Assembly (NCBI GenBank): GCA_944372095.1
Contig: CALVYG010000052.1
Coordinates: 1-40,182 of the forward strand
Length of the DNA stretch: 40,182 nucleotides
Reading direction: 5' to 3'
Source: an uncultured Clostridia bacterium
GTDB lineage: Bacteria; Bacillota; Clostridia; Christensenellales; DTU072
Part shown: piece after piece, positions 30,141-37,473 of the stretch
Position numbering within the stretch: position 1 is the first letter of the stretch
Layout: each line of letters opens with the position of its first letter
Position numbers and translations under genes: made by a program
Notes under the pieces: generated by a model
Told to the model about the DNA's origin: nothing
The model's input: only the letters and a program-made list of their open reading frames with translations
Databases searched by the model: none

Positions 30141-30169
30141 ATTATATATATCTTTCCCCCGCCTGTCAA
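30141..30169 (-). promoter_or_regulatory. Consensus housekeeping sigma promoter of the giant-lipoprotein operon
   Basis: On the minus strand, TTGACA (30169-30164) and TATAAT (30146-30141) are both perfect and are separated by exactly 17 bases. Transcription would start near 30134, giving a leader of about 50 bases before the ATG at 30085. This is the only clear promoter found for the two giant genes. Confidence 0.85.
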
Positions 30170-30240
30170 GACGTGTATGCGCAATTAAGTTTTATTTATA
30201 TAATATAAAATAAAAACAACGGAAATCCGTTCCTTAGCGG

Positions 30241-30279
30241 CGTCGGAAAAGAAAAGGCGGAAAAAAGCTTTTTCCGACG
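30241..30279 (+). promoter_or_regulatory. Hairpin in the ecfA1 leader
   Basis: CGTCGGAAAA at 30241-30250 pairs perfectly with TTTTCCGACG at 30270-30279, giving a ten-base stem 36 bases upstream of the ecfA1 start. There is no T-tract after it, so it is not a standard terminator. A leader-RNA structure or operator are both possible; the function is unknown. Confidence 0.4.
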
Positions 30280-30315
30280 TAAATTGGCACAATCGTTTGC
30301 TTTTACGGAGAGATT

Positions 30316-31167
30316 ATGGTAAACTTTACCACTATGGCGGATATAATCGAAATCAACAATGTGAGCTTTTCGTACAAGACCGACGACGTAATGACCGTGG
30401 GCGTAAAAAACATTTCTCTGAACATAGCGGAAGGAGAATTTTTCGTGCTTCTCGGCCATAACGGCAGCGGAAAAAGCACGCTTGCAAAACTTATAAACGG
30501 ATTTCTAAGCCCTAACGAAGGCGAAATCACGGTAAACGGAATAAAGACGTCGGACGAAAAGCGTATTTTCGACCTGCGTTCGACGGTGGGAATGGTATTT
30601 CAGAATCCCGACAACCAGATGGTGGCGTCGATAATCGAAGACGACATCGCGTTCGGGTGCGAAAACCTTGGCGTCGCGCCGGACGAAATCCGCCGCCGCG
30701 TCGACTGGGCGCTTGAAACGGTGGGAATGTCGGAACATAAAACCCGCACTCCGTTCAAACTCAGCGGCGGACAGAAACAACGCGTCGCCATCGCCGCAAT
30801 TCTCGCGATGATGCCGAAAGTGCTTATCCTCGACGAAAGCACTTCCATGCTCGACCCCGAGGGAAGAAAAGAAGTAATCGAAACCGTAAAACGGCTCAAT
30901 TCCGAACACGGAATGACGGTAGTACTAATAACGCACTATATGGACGAAGCGGTATCCGCCGACAGAATAGGCGTAATGAACGGCGGAGAACTCGTGCTTA
31001 CGGGCTCCCCTTCCGAGGTTTTCGGACAACCCGAAATTCTTAAAGAGGCTAAACTCGAACTTCCGTTCCCCACGGCGGTTTCACATAATCTCATTTCGGC
31101 GGGACTGCCCGTAAACGTCTGTCTCGACGACGATTCGCTTACGGAGGAACTATGTCGATTGTTATAG
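30316..31167 (+). CDS. ecfA1: ECF transporter ATPase subunit EcfA1
   Basis: One of the two ATPases that power the energy-coupling factor transporter, which takes up vitamins or transition metals through exchangeable S-components. The 283 residues are normal for the family. Visible motifs: Walker A GHNGSGKST (47-55), Q-loop QNPDNQM (near 95), signature LSGGQKQR (near 149), Walker B LILDES (near 170), switch His in ITHYMDE (H207). The acidic C-terminal tail is typical of EcfA. The start at 30316 is preferred because GGAGAG lies just upstream; an internal ATG at 30334 gives the more usual family start (MADIIEINN) but lacks a ribosome binding site. It is the first gene of ecfA1-ecfA2-ecfT-truA and overlaps ecfA2 by 16 bases. 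No S-component is nearby, so this is a shared, general ECF module. Confidence 0.95.
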   Translation: MVNFTTMADIIEINNVSFSYKTDDVMTVGVKNISLNIAEGEFFVLLGHNGSGKSTLAKLINGFLSPNEGEITVNGIKTSDEKRIFDLRSTVGMVFQNPDNQMVASIIEDDIAFGCENLGVAPDEIRRRVDWALETVGMSEHKTRTPFKLSGGQKQRVAIAAILAMMPKVLILDESTSMLDPEGRKEVIETVKRLNSEHGMTVVLITHYMDEAVSADRIGVMNGGELVLTGSPSEVFGQPEILKEAKLELPFPTAVSHNLISAGLPVNVCLDDDSLTEELCRLL

Positions 31168-32021
31168 AAAATCTCTCTTTTACATACGGCAAAAAATCTC
31201 CGTTCGAGAAAAAAGCGCTGAGCGATGTTTCGTTTACCGTAAACGACGGAGAATTCGTCGGCATAGTGGGAAGCACGGGAAGCGGCAAAAGCACGCTTAT
31301 CCAACACCTCAACGGACTGATTAAACTCACGTCGGGTAAAATAACCGTGGACGGAATAGATTTATCCGCAAGAAAACCCGATTTGCAGAAACTCCGCAAA
31401 AAAATCGGTATGCTGTTCCAGTATCCGGAATATCAGCTGTTTGCCGAAACCGTACTCGCCGACGTAAAATTCGGACCGAAAAATTTCGGAGCGAAAGACG
31501 AAGAAGCGGAAAAAATGGCGGAAGAAGCCATAAAAATGGTAGGACTCGACTTTGAAGAAATTAAAGACCGTTCTCCGATAGACATAAGCGGCGGACAGAA
31601 ACGCCGCGTAGCGGTAGCGGGAGTTCTGGCATATAAACCGGACATACTCATTCTGGACGAACCCACGGCAGGTCTCGACCCGACGGGGAAAAGGGATATG
31701 CTGGACCTTATTTCCTCTCTGCGCAGCTCGGGCGCGGTAAAAACCGTTATTATGGTAAGCCACAATATGGACGAAATCGCCGAATACGCCGACCGCGTGA
31801 TAGCATTGTCGAACGGCCGCCTCGTTTCCGATTCGTCTACGGAAGAATTCTTTTACGATTCCGACGTCGAATCCCTTAATCTTGCCCTTCCGCACGCGGT
31901 TTACATTACCAAAAAACTTGCGGAAAAAGGCATTGACCTTTCGGCAAAACCGCTTTCTCTGTCCGAATTCAACGAGGCTTTACGCAGAAAGCTTTCTCTC
32001 GGCGAAGGAGGTGCGTTATGA
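31152..32021 (+). CDS. ecfA2: ECF transporter ATPase subunit EcfA2
   Basis: Second ATPase of the ECF module, expected to pair with EcfA1 on the cytoplasmic face of EcfT. The 289 residues carry Walker A GSTGSGKST (40-48), Q-loop QYPEYQLF (near 89), signature ISGGQKRR, Walker B ILILDEPTAGLDP and switch motif VSHNMDE. The TGSGKS form of Walker A and the YPEYQLF Q-loop region are typical of EcfA2 rather than EcfA1. GGAGG at 31143-31147 lies inside the end of ecfA1, four bases before the ATG, so the two are translationally coupled. Its stop overlaps the ecfT start (ATGA), which fits fixed subunit stoichiometry. The sequence looks intact. Confidence 0.95.
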   Translation: MSIVIENLSFTYGKKSPFEKKALSDVSFTVNDGEFVGIVGSTGSGKSTLIQHLNGLIKLTSGKITVDGIDLSARKPDLQKLRKKIGMLFQYPEYQLFAETVLADVKFGPKNFGAKDEEAEKMAEEAIKMVGLDFEEIKDRSPIDISGGQKRRVAVAGVLAYKPDILILDEPTAGLDPTGKRDMLDLISSLRSSGAVKTVIMVSHNMDEIAEYADRVIALSNGRLVSDSSTEEFFYDSDVESLNLALPHAVYITKKLAEKGIDLSAKPLSLSEFNEALRRKLSLGEGGAL

Positions 32022-32833
32022 CCAAAGACATCGTTTTCGGACAGTACTATCCCGCTTCGTCGTTCATACATAAACTCGACCCGCGGCTCAAACTTTTTGC
32101 GGTGCTCGTATTTATCGTATCCGTATTTTTATGCGACATTTTTTATGCTTACGCCGCTTGTTACGCTTTTCTTTTAATCGTCATTTTAGTATCCCGGGTG
32201 CCGATTTTAAGCGTACTGAAAACCATTAAAGCCGTTCTTTTTATCGTTTTCCTCACGGCGGTTCTCAACATATTTTTCTATAAGGAAGGAAACGTATTCT
32301 GGGAATGGGAATTTTTAAGAATAACCGACGAAGGACTGCTTTACGCCGCAAAAATGGCTTTGCGTATCATATTCCTCGTCGTATCGACGTCAATGCTTAC
32401 CTTTACTTCCACGCCTATGGCTCTTACCGACGGAATGGAAAGCATAATGAAACCTCTTAAAATCATACGTTTCCCCGTTCACGACGTAGCGGTGATAATG
32501 AGTACCGCGCTGAGATTCATTCCGACTCTTCTCGAAGAAGTAAATAAAATCGTGATGGCGCAGAAAGCGCGCGGAGCGCATTTCGATAACGGCGGACTTG
32601 TTAAACGCGCGAAAGCGCTTCTGCCGGTGCTTATTCCCCTTTTCGTATCGACTTTCCGCCGCGCCGACGAACTTGCTCTCGCGCTCGACGCGCGTTGCTA
32701 TAACGCCACGCCGAACAGAACCAAAATGAAACCTTTGCATTTTTCCTGGCGTGACCTTGTCGCATTCTTCTGTCTCGCGGCGTTTCTGACAATTATAATA
32801 TTGCTCAAACTGGGATTTTTCGGACTCGTCTGA
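32018..32833 (+). CDS. ecfT: ECF transporter transmembrane coupling subunit EcfT
   Basis: Membrane scaffold that couples ATP hydrolysis by EcfA1/EcfA2 to movement of the substrate-binding S-component. The 271 residues include about five hydrophobic helices (three close together in the first ~100 residues, one near 110-130, one at the C-terminus). The two cytoplasmic coupling-helix motifs are present: AQKARGA near residue 183 and LALDARCY near 222, where the second has Cys in place of the Gly of the classic A-R-G. AAGGAGG at 32005-32011 lies six bases before the ATG. The start overlaps the ecfA2 stop by four bases and truA follows after three bases, so the four genes form one operon. Confidence 0.94.
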   Translation: MTKDIVFGQYYPASSFIHKLDPRLKLFAVLVFIVSVFLCDIFYAYAACYAFLLIVILVSRVPILSVLKTIKAVLFIVFLTAVLNIFFYKEGNVFWEWEFLRITDEGLLYAAKMALRIIFLVVSTSMLTFTSTPMALTDGMESIMKPLKIIRFPVHDVAVIMSTALRFIPTLLEEVNKIVMAQKARGAHFDNGGLVKRAKALLPVLIPLFVSTFRRADELALALDARCYNATPNRTKMKPLHFSWRDLVAFFCLAAFLTIIILLKLGFFGLV

Positions 32834-32836
32834 TTT

Positions 32837-33589
32837 TTGCTTATGCGCGTTCTTATCACTGTTGAATACGACGGAAAAAACTTCTGCGGCTGGCAAATTC
32901 AGCCGGGAAAACGTACCGTTCAGGGCGTGCTTTCCGACGCCTTTTTTTCTCTTTTCGGAAAAAATACCGTTATTTACGGAAGCGGCAGAACGGATTCGGG
33001 CGTTCACGCGCTTAACCAGAAAGCGCATTTCGATTACGACGGACAAGTTCCGACAGATAAAATACCTCTCGCGGTAAATACCCTTCTCCCCGACGACGTT
33101 TCGGTAAAAAACGCTCGCATCGTTCCCGACGGCTTCGACGCGAGATTTTCGGCAAAGAAAAAAACTTACCGTTACGATTTTTACTTTTCGCGCGTTCACC
33201 GTCCTCTTTACGATTCCCGCGCCGCACGCGTTCCATTCAGCGCGGATAAATTCGATATCGGCAAAGCAAAGGAAGTTCTTTCCCTTTTAACGGGAACTCA
33301 CGATTTTGCGGCATTTTCTTCTACCGGAAGACCGGTCGAATCATCTGTCAGAACGATTTTCGACGCTTCGATAAGTTTATCGGGCGATATTTACTCGATT
33401 ACCGTTACCGGAAACGGATTCCTTTACAATATGGTGCGTATTATTGCCGGCACGGTAATAGAAACGGCTCTTTCTCTGCGTCCGGTTTCGGACGTAAAAA
33501 AAGCCCTCGAATCGGGCAACCGCATTTTCTGCGGCAAAACGTTCCCTCCCCACGGGCTTACTTTAATTTCCGTCGATTACGATTTATAA
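32837..33589 (+). CDS. truA: tRNA pseudouridine(38-40) synthase TruA
   Basis: Converts uridines 38-40 in the tRNA anticodon stem-loop to pseudouridine. About 250 residues, a usual length. The catalytic Asp sits in GSGRTDSGVHAL (near residue 53); other family landmarks are VEYDGKNFCGWQ near the N-terminus, GTHDFAAFSS in the middle and FLYNMVRIIAGT near the C-terminus. The open frame begins at TTG 32837, but ATG 32843 gives the typical family start MRVLITVEYDG and is probably the true start; no clear ribosome binding site precedes either, so coupling to ecfT is likely. ecfA1-ecfA2-ecfT-truA is a conserved Firmicutes gene order; the rplM-rpsI pair that follows in Bacillus is absent here. Confidence 0.95.
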   Translation: MLMRVLITVEYDGKNFCGWQIQPGKRTVQGVLSDAFFSLFGKNTVIYGSGRTDSGVHALNQKAHFDYDGQVPTDKIPLAVNTLLPDDVSVKNARIVPDGFDARFSAKKKTYRYDFYFSRVHRPLYDSRAARVPFSADKFDIGKAKEVLSLLTGTHDFAAFSSTGRPVESSVRTIFDASISLSGDIYSITVTGNGFLYNMVRIIAGTVIETALSLRPVSDVKKALESGNRIFCGKTFPPHGLTLISVDYDL

Positions 33590-33656
33590 TTTTAATAATT
33601 TCCGTCTGACTTTTCTACTCATTGTGTTTTATCGGGTTTATTTTCTCGGACGGTGG

Positions 33657-33687
33657 ACGGAAAATACCGTTCTTCCGTGTTTTCCGT
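33657..33687 (+). terminator. Weak hairpin between convergent truA and the YwaF-like gene
   Basis: ACGGAAAA (33657-33664) pairs with TTTTCCGT (33680-33687). On the plus strand it is followed by a pyrimidine-rich run including CTTCTTTTTC, which makes it a plausible but imperfect truA terminator. On the minus strand no T-tract follows. It is the only terminator candidate in 33590-33702. Confidence 0.4.
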
Positions 33688-33702
33688 TATATCCCTTCTT
33701 TT

Positions 33703-34515
33703 TCAAATCTTCTTTAAGTTCTTTCCGGCCCCAGACCCTATCGCGTGAGCGAGAATTTCGCCGTAAATCATAACGGGGAAAAACATCCACACCCACGGCC
33801 AGTAGTAATCTCCCGTTCTGTATCCAATTCCGTGTTTCATAAAATCGGGAACGAGCGCCGTAATGAATCCGAGTTTACTTTCAAGTTCCGGCGTAAGACC
33901 GAAAATATAAACGCTGTTTCTTTGAGTCGGGTCGGCAATCATATCTTCCAATGTCTGTTCTGTAAACCCTGCCGCACGCAGAACGAGTTCGTTAAGCGCG
34001 ATAACTCCGAGAACGATAAAAAAACTAATCGGCACGCGCCAAAATCTCTTATAACTCGGCACGTGGACTTTATAGATAAGCGTATAGAACGCCTGCATAA
34101 AAAGAAGAATATGCGAAAGATAAAATCTGATTGATTCCAATCTGAACGGAGGATATCCCCACGCGCCCGTAGGAAAGAATATAGCCGCGGCGCCGCCTAT
34201 CATTCCGAGAAAGACTATGTAATCTTTCGCCGCGTCGTTTTTACCGAGCATTACGAACGGGAATATAAGCACGCTTACGGCGCAGATATTTTCAAACGTG
34301 CATTTTCTGATACTGAGGGGAAAATCCGTCTGATATTCGGACAGCAGAAGTTTAAGAAAATGCAGCGCAAGATTTATAAACGAAAGTATGAGGACATAAT
34401 TGAACTTTGCTTTTTCCGAACTCTTCCGCAAAGGAAAATAACCTACGGCGATAACCGCAGCGGAAATAATCAGATATACGAAATACCATACGTTTCCGAG
34501 TTCCAGCGTTTCCAT
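33703..34515 (-). CDS. YwaF/TMEM164-like (TIGR02206-type) integral membrane protein
   Basis: A 270-residue polytopic membrane protein with about seven hydrophobic segments (near 10-27, 38-58, 76-92, 98-117, 129-148, 158-178 and 243-262). The layout and features such as the conserved-looking CTFENICAVSVLIFP segment and the His in FYLSHILLF resemble the bacterial YwaF/TIGR02206 family, related to eukaryotic TMEM164. The biochemical role of the bacterial members is not established as far as I know; an acyltransferase role by analogy to TMEM164 would be inference. A GGAGG lies 12 bases upstream of the ATG, a rather long spacing, and overlaps an inverted repeat. It is the last gene of the minus-strand operon, 86 bases after the ABC permease. 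Confidence 0.75.
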   Translation of the reverse strand: METLELGNVWYFVYLIISAAVIAVGYFPLRKSSEKAKFNYVLILSFINLALHFLKLLLSEYQTDFPLSIRKCTFENICAVSVLIFPFVMLGKNDAAKDYIVFLGMIGGAAAIFFPTGAWGYPPFRLESIRFYLSHILLFMQAFYTLIYKVHVPSYKRFWRVPISFFIVLGVIALNELVLRAAGFTEQTLEDMIADPTQRNSVYIFGLTPELESKLGFITALVPDFMKHGIGYRTGDYYWPWVWMFFPVMIYGEILAHAIGSGAGKNLKKI

Positions 34516-34527
34516 AAAATATTTTCT

Positions 34528-34557
34528 CCTCCGTTAATTCAAGGGACATATTAACGG
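34528..34557 (-). promoter_or_regulatory. Inverted repeat overlapping the ribosome binding site of the YwaF-like gene
   Basis: CCGTTAA and TTAACGG (34557-34551 and 34537-34531 on the minus strand) form a seven-base stem with a 13-base loop. The GGAGG ribosome binding site (34532-34528) begins within the stem's last two bases, so folding could limit access to it. Confidence 0.4.
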
Positions 34558-34601
34558 TAACGAAAAAAATCGGCGTAAAATGTCGGTTAAAACAATCGTT
34601 A

Positions 34602-35678
34602 TCAATATACGTCCCGTTTATCGACGACCAGAAACACTGCCGCAAGCGCGGCGATGTACCAGAACAAAGTCACCGCAAGCGAAATGAAAAAGTTTCCGTT
34701 CCGGACAACCGAAGCCACTCCGAAAAACGTCATGAAATTCATCGAATAAGACAATGTAAAAGCCGTAATCCCGATTGTGGAAAAGAAGCTTCCGATTCCC
34801 AGAACGACGGCGAGCGCAACAATGATTCCGACAGCAGAATTTCGTGTTACGGTTGCCAAAGTATAGGATAAAGTAGCCACAACCAGAATATTGATAAAGC
34901 TTGTAAAAAGCGTACCGAACGTGAGAGCGCCCACGGTAGTCACTCCTGCGCCGCTTGCGTTGAAGCTGTAAATTACCTCGGTTGCCGATATGCTGTCGAA
35001 CGCTATCGCTCCGTATGCGTATCCTATAAGAACGGGAACGAAAAACACCGCCGCAAGTACGGTATACATTGATAAAAGTTTTGCCGCCGTAAGCGTATTT
35101 TTCTTTACCGGTCTTGTCATCACGAGCTTTATTGTTCCGCTTTTATATTCGCCGCAATAAAGGTTTGCTCCGTAAATCACTCCGTATACCAACGCAATCA
35201 ACATTATAAGAGAAGCGTAAAGCGTCACAAACCCTTCGCCGCTTAAATCGGTCGTGGCATAGTTATACCCTAAAAATCTTACGTCTTTATCGTAATACCC
35301 GTTTTCCAGCGCATATTTAAGTTCTTCCAACAAGCTTTTTTCCGAGTATAGTTGCGAATAAACTCCTTTATTCGTTCGGTATTCTTTTTCCAGAGATTTT
35401 ACGGCTTCTTCCGCCTGCGCAATCCGTAAAACCAGCTCTTCTTTTGTAATCATATATTGATTATCCATATCGATATCAGGCATTTCGGGCGTTCCGATAT
35501 CCTCGCCGTATTCTCCGCCTGCTTCCCAATCCATATTGTTCAACCCTTTCACAAAGTCGACAAGCATATTGTATACCGCCGCAAACAATATTAAAAATAC
35601 TACCGCCGTAACGCTTATTCCTATTACCGCGCTTTTTTTGACGTTCTTTTTTACTTCCCACAGAAATAAGTTTCTCAT
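34602..35678 (-). CDS. ABC-2 type transporter permease
   Basis: A 358-residue membrane component of an ABC exporter of the ABC-2/BcrAB-like class. One helix near residues 15-38 is followed by a long external loop (about 40-150) rich in Glu and Lys that looks coiled-coil (about 78-130, VLRIAQAEEAVKSLEKEY and onward). About five more helices lie in the C-terminal half. The motif YKSGTIKLVMTRPV after the second helix is characteristic of ABC-2 permeases. The start overlaps the stop of the upstream ATPase by four bases (ATGA), so the two are coupled and almost certainly one transporter. Substrate unknown; relatives export peptides, antibiotics or lipids. Confidence 0.88.
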   Translation of the reverse strand: MRNLFLWEVKKNVKKSAVIGISVTAVVFLILFAAVYNMLVDFVKGLNNMDWEAGGEYGEDIGTPEMPDIDMDNQYMITKEELVLRIAQAEEAVKSLEKEYRTNKGVYSQLYSEKSLLEELKYALENGYYDKDVRFLGYNYATTDLSGEGFVTLYASLIMLIALVYGVIYGANLYCGEYKSGTIKLVMTRPVKKNTLTAAKLLSMYTVLAAVFFVPVLIGYAYGAIAFDSISATEVIYSFNASGAGVTTVGALTFGTLFTSFINILVVATLSYTLATVTRNSAVGIIVALAVVLGIGSFFSTIGITAFTLSYSMNFMTFFGVASVVRNGNFFISLAVTLFWYIAALAAVFLVVDKRDVY

Positions 35679-36679
35679 TCGTCTTTACCTCTTTTATATC
35701 TTTGTAATATGGAATAAGGCTCTTTCTCATCGTTTTTTCCGGTCACGTTCATAAAAAATTCTTCGAGCGAAGTTTCTTTTTTTGATATTCCCAGAACCGT
35801 TACACCCGAAAGAATCAAATCTTTCGCAATATCGTTTATCTGTTTGTCTGTAACGAAACTTACTTTACCGTTTCCGAGAATTTCGGCGTCTATCCCCAAA
35901 TCGGTTTTAAGCGTATCTTTCGCCTTTACGACATCGTCGGTAACAAGTATGATTTTATTCCTGTTTTCATCGCTTTCTATATCTTCGCGGCAGTAGACGC
36001 CTTCTGTTTTTCCCTTGTTTATGATAACGAACTTATCGCAGGTTGTCTGAATTTCGGTAAGCAGATGACTGCTTACCAGAATTGCCATTCCGTACTCTTT
36101 GGCTAGTTTATGCAGAATATCCCTTATTTCCATAATTCCCGACGGGTCAAGCCCGTTTGTCGGTTCGTCGAGTATAAGCAAATCGGGTTTACATAACAGC
36201 GCCTGTGCAATTCCCGCGCGCTGCTTCATTCCGAGGGAATATTTCTTTATCGGGTCGTTTCTCCTTTCGTACAATCCTACCGTTTTAAGCAATTCTTCCG
36301 ACCTTTTCTTTACGCTTTCTTTGTACCCTTCGGTATCGTTAAAAACCGTTCTGTCTGCAAAAGAAGCAAAATACGCAAGATTTTTCATTGCGCTCCATTC
36401 TTTGTACATATCGGGATTCTCCACCACGCAGCCGACTTTTGCGAGAGCTTTTGCGCGGTCTTTTTTTATATCGTAACCGTTTATCCTGACTGTTCCGCTT
36501 GTTGGCTCGGCAAGCCCTACGGCTATTTTAAGCGTGGTGCTTTTCCCCGCTCCGTTCGGTCCGATAAATCCCACTATTTCGCCTTTATCCACGCTGAAAC
36601 TTACGTTCTCCGCCGCTGTTACCGTTCTGCCTTTACTTTTATATATCTTTGTTATCCCGTCTATTTCTAGAACCGCCAT
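35675..36679 (-). CDS. ABC transporter ATP-binding protein (BcrA/CcmA class)
   Basis: ATPase partner of the following ABC-2 permease. The 334 residues show Walker A GPNGAGKST (40-48), a Glu in the Q-loop position (VVENPDMY, near 87) as in BcrA-type ATPases, signature YSLGMKQR (147-154), Walker B LLILDEPTNGLDP (167-179) and switch His in SSHLLTE (H205). The C-terminal ~100 residues form the usual accessory domain, ending in LEEFFMNVTG. An AGGAG nine bases before the start overlaps the stop codon of the upstream EFR1-like gene, which sits 12 bases away, indicating operon coupling. Likely exports a peptide, lipid or drug-like compound; the substrate cannot be told from sequence. Confidence 0.92.
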   Translation of the reverse strand: MAVLEIDGITKIYKSKGRTVTAAENVSFSVDKGEIVGFIGPNGAGKSTTLKIAVGLAEPTSGTVRINGYDIKKDRAKALAKVGCVVENPDMYKEWSAMKNLAYFASFADRTVFNDTEGYKESVKKRSEELLKTVGLYERRNDPIKKYSLGMKQRAGIAQALLCKPDLLILDEPTNGLDPSGIMEIRDILHKLAKEYGMAILVSSHLLTEIQTTCDKFVIINKGKTEGVYCREDIESDENRNKIILVTDDVVKAKDTLKTDLGIDAEILGNGKVSFVTDKQINDIAKDLILSGVTVLGISKKETSLEEFFMNVTGKNDEKEPYSILQRYKRGKDE

Positions 36680-36691
36680 ATCCTGTTTCTC

Positions 36692-37438
36692 CTATTTTAT
36701 TTTTTCTTTGTATACAGGATGAATATACCTTTTTTCTTCCGTGTTTTTCAATCTGCCGAACCTTACCGCACATTGCGGGCAGGCGTTTATGCACGCAAAA
36801 CATTCGTAACAGTTTTTATGCGATTTCCCGAAAACAGCTTTCCCGTCACGGATTTTTATGTTTCCGGCTTTACAATACTTCACGCACGTTCCGCACCCGT
36901 TACATGTGTTTAAGGAATATTTTTTATATATTCCCATAAGTCTGCCGAACATAAACCATACGGTTTTCGTTCTCATTCCGAGAGGTTTTTTTGCCTTTAT
37001 TTCCGTCCTTTCGCCGTTTGCGATTTTTTCTTTGATGTTTTTTATTTTTTCATCCTGTTTTCCAAGAAGTTTCCCGACTTTCTTCTGTGAAAACGCAAAC
37101 AGTACGCAGCTGTCGGGCATTACGATTTTTTCCGCATAATCCAGAGTCGAGCCTTTTTCGCATAAAAGATATTTAAGGGACGCAAAACTTCTGCCTTCGT
37201 TTAATCCGCATGTACATACCGCAAAAGTATAATCGGGCTTATCTATATCCGACCTTTTGATAAAAGCAATCAGCGCAGGCGGCATATCTCCGCAGTAACA
37301 AGGATACACCACGCCCAGTCTTCCGCCGCGTAAAACCGCTTTTCCCGCGGTCATTGCGTCCACAAGCTCTTCTCCTTCTTTAAGCAGACTCTTTGCAACA
37401 TAATACGAATTTCCCGTTCCGCTGAAATATACTATCAT
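36692..37438 (-). CDS. EFR1-type flavodoxin / bis-[4Fe-4S] ferredoxin protein
   Basis: A predicted cytoplasmic electron-transfer protein. The N-terminal half is flavodoxin-like, with FMN phosphate-loop SGTGNSYYVA at residues 6-15. The C-terminal part has two [4Fe-4S] motifs, CNGCGTCVKYCKAGN near 178-192 and CYECFACINACPQC near 208-221, each with the Cx2Cx2Cx3C spacing of bacterial ferredoxins (CxxCxxCxxxC). This combination matches the EFR1 family common in Clostridia, whose partners are mostly unknown. AAGGAG at 37444-37449 lies five bases before the ATG. It sits between a cysteine-knuckle repeat protein (35 bases upstream) and an ABC ATPase (12 bases downstream) on the same strand, so it is probably cotranscribed with both. 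Confidence 0.88.
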   Translation of the reverse strand: MIVYFSGTGNSYYVAKSLLKEGEELVDAMTAGKAVLRGGRLGVVYPCYCGDMPPALIAFIKRSDIDKPDYTFAVCTCGLNEGRSFASLKYLLCEKGSTLDYAEKIVMPDSCVLFAFSQKKVGKLLGKQDEKIKNIKEKIANGERTEIKAKKPLGMRTKTVWFMFGRLMGIYKKYSLNTCNGCGTCVKYCKAGNIKIRDGKAVFGKSHKNCYECFACINACPQCAVRFGRLKNTEEKRYIHPVYKEKIK

Positions 37439-37473
37439 CTTTTCTCCTTATATGTTACCGTTTATTTTTTCTC

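Larger units (their letters stand above)
30086..30315. other. Divergent intergenic region between the giant operon and the ecf operon
   Basis: At 230 bases this is the longest gap in the window. It holds the strong minus-strand promoter (30141-30169), an AT-rich tract with a plus-strand TATAAT at 30199-30204 but no good -35 box, and a hairpin before ecfA1. No small gene or riboswitch is recognised. Confidence 0.6.

Noticed and set aside
30199..30204. Plus-strand TATAAT as the ecf operon promoter
   Set aside because: No acceptable -35 hexamer at 16-18 bases upstream and no extended -10; the tract is simply AT-rich, so it was not listed as a promoter.
30203..30231. Minus-strand stem AACGGA/TCCGTT followed by a T-rich run, resembling a terminator
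   Set aside because: The stem has only six pairs with a two-base loop, and no minus-strand gene ends upstream of it; its T-run is part of the AT-rich promoter region.
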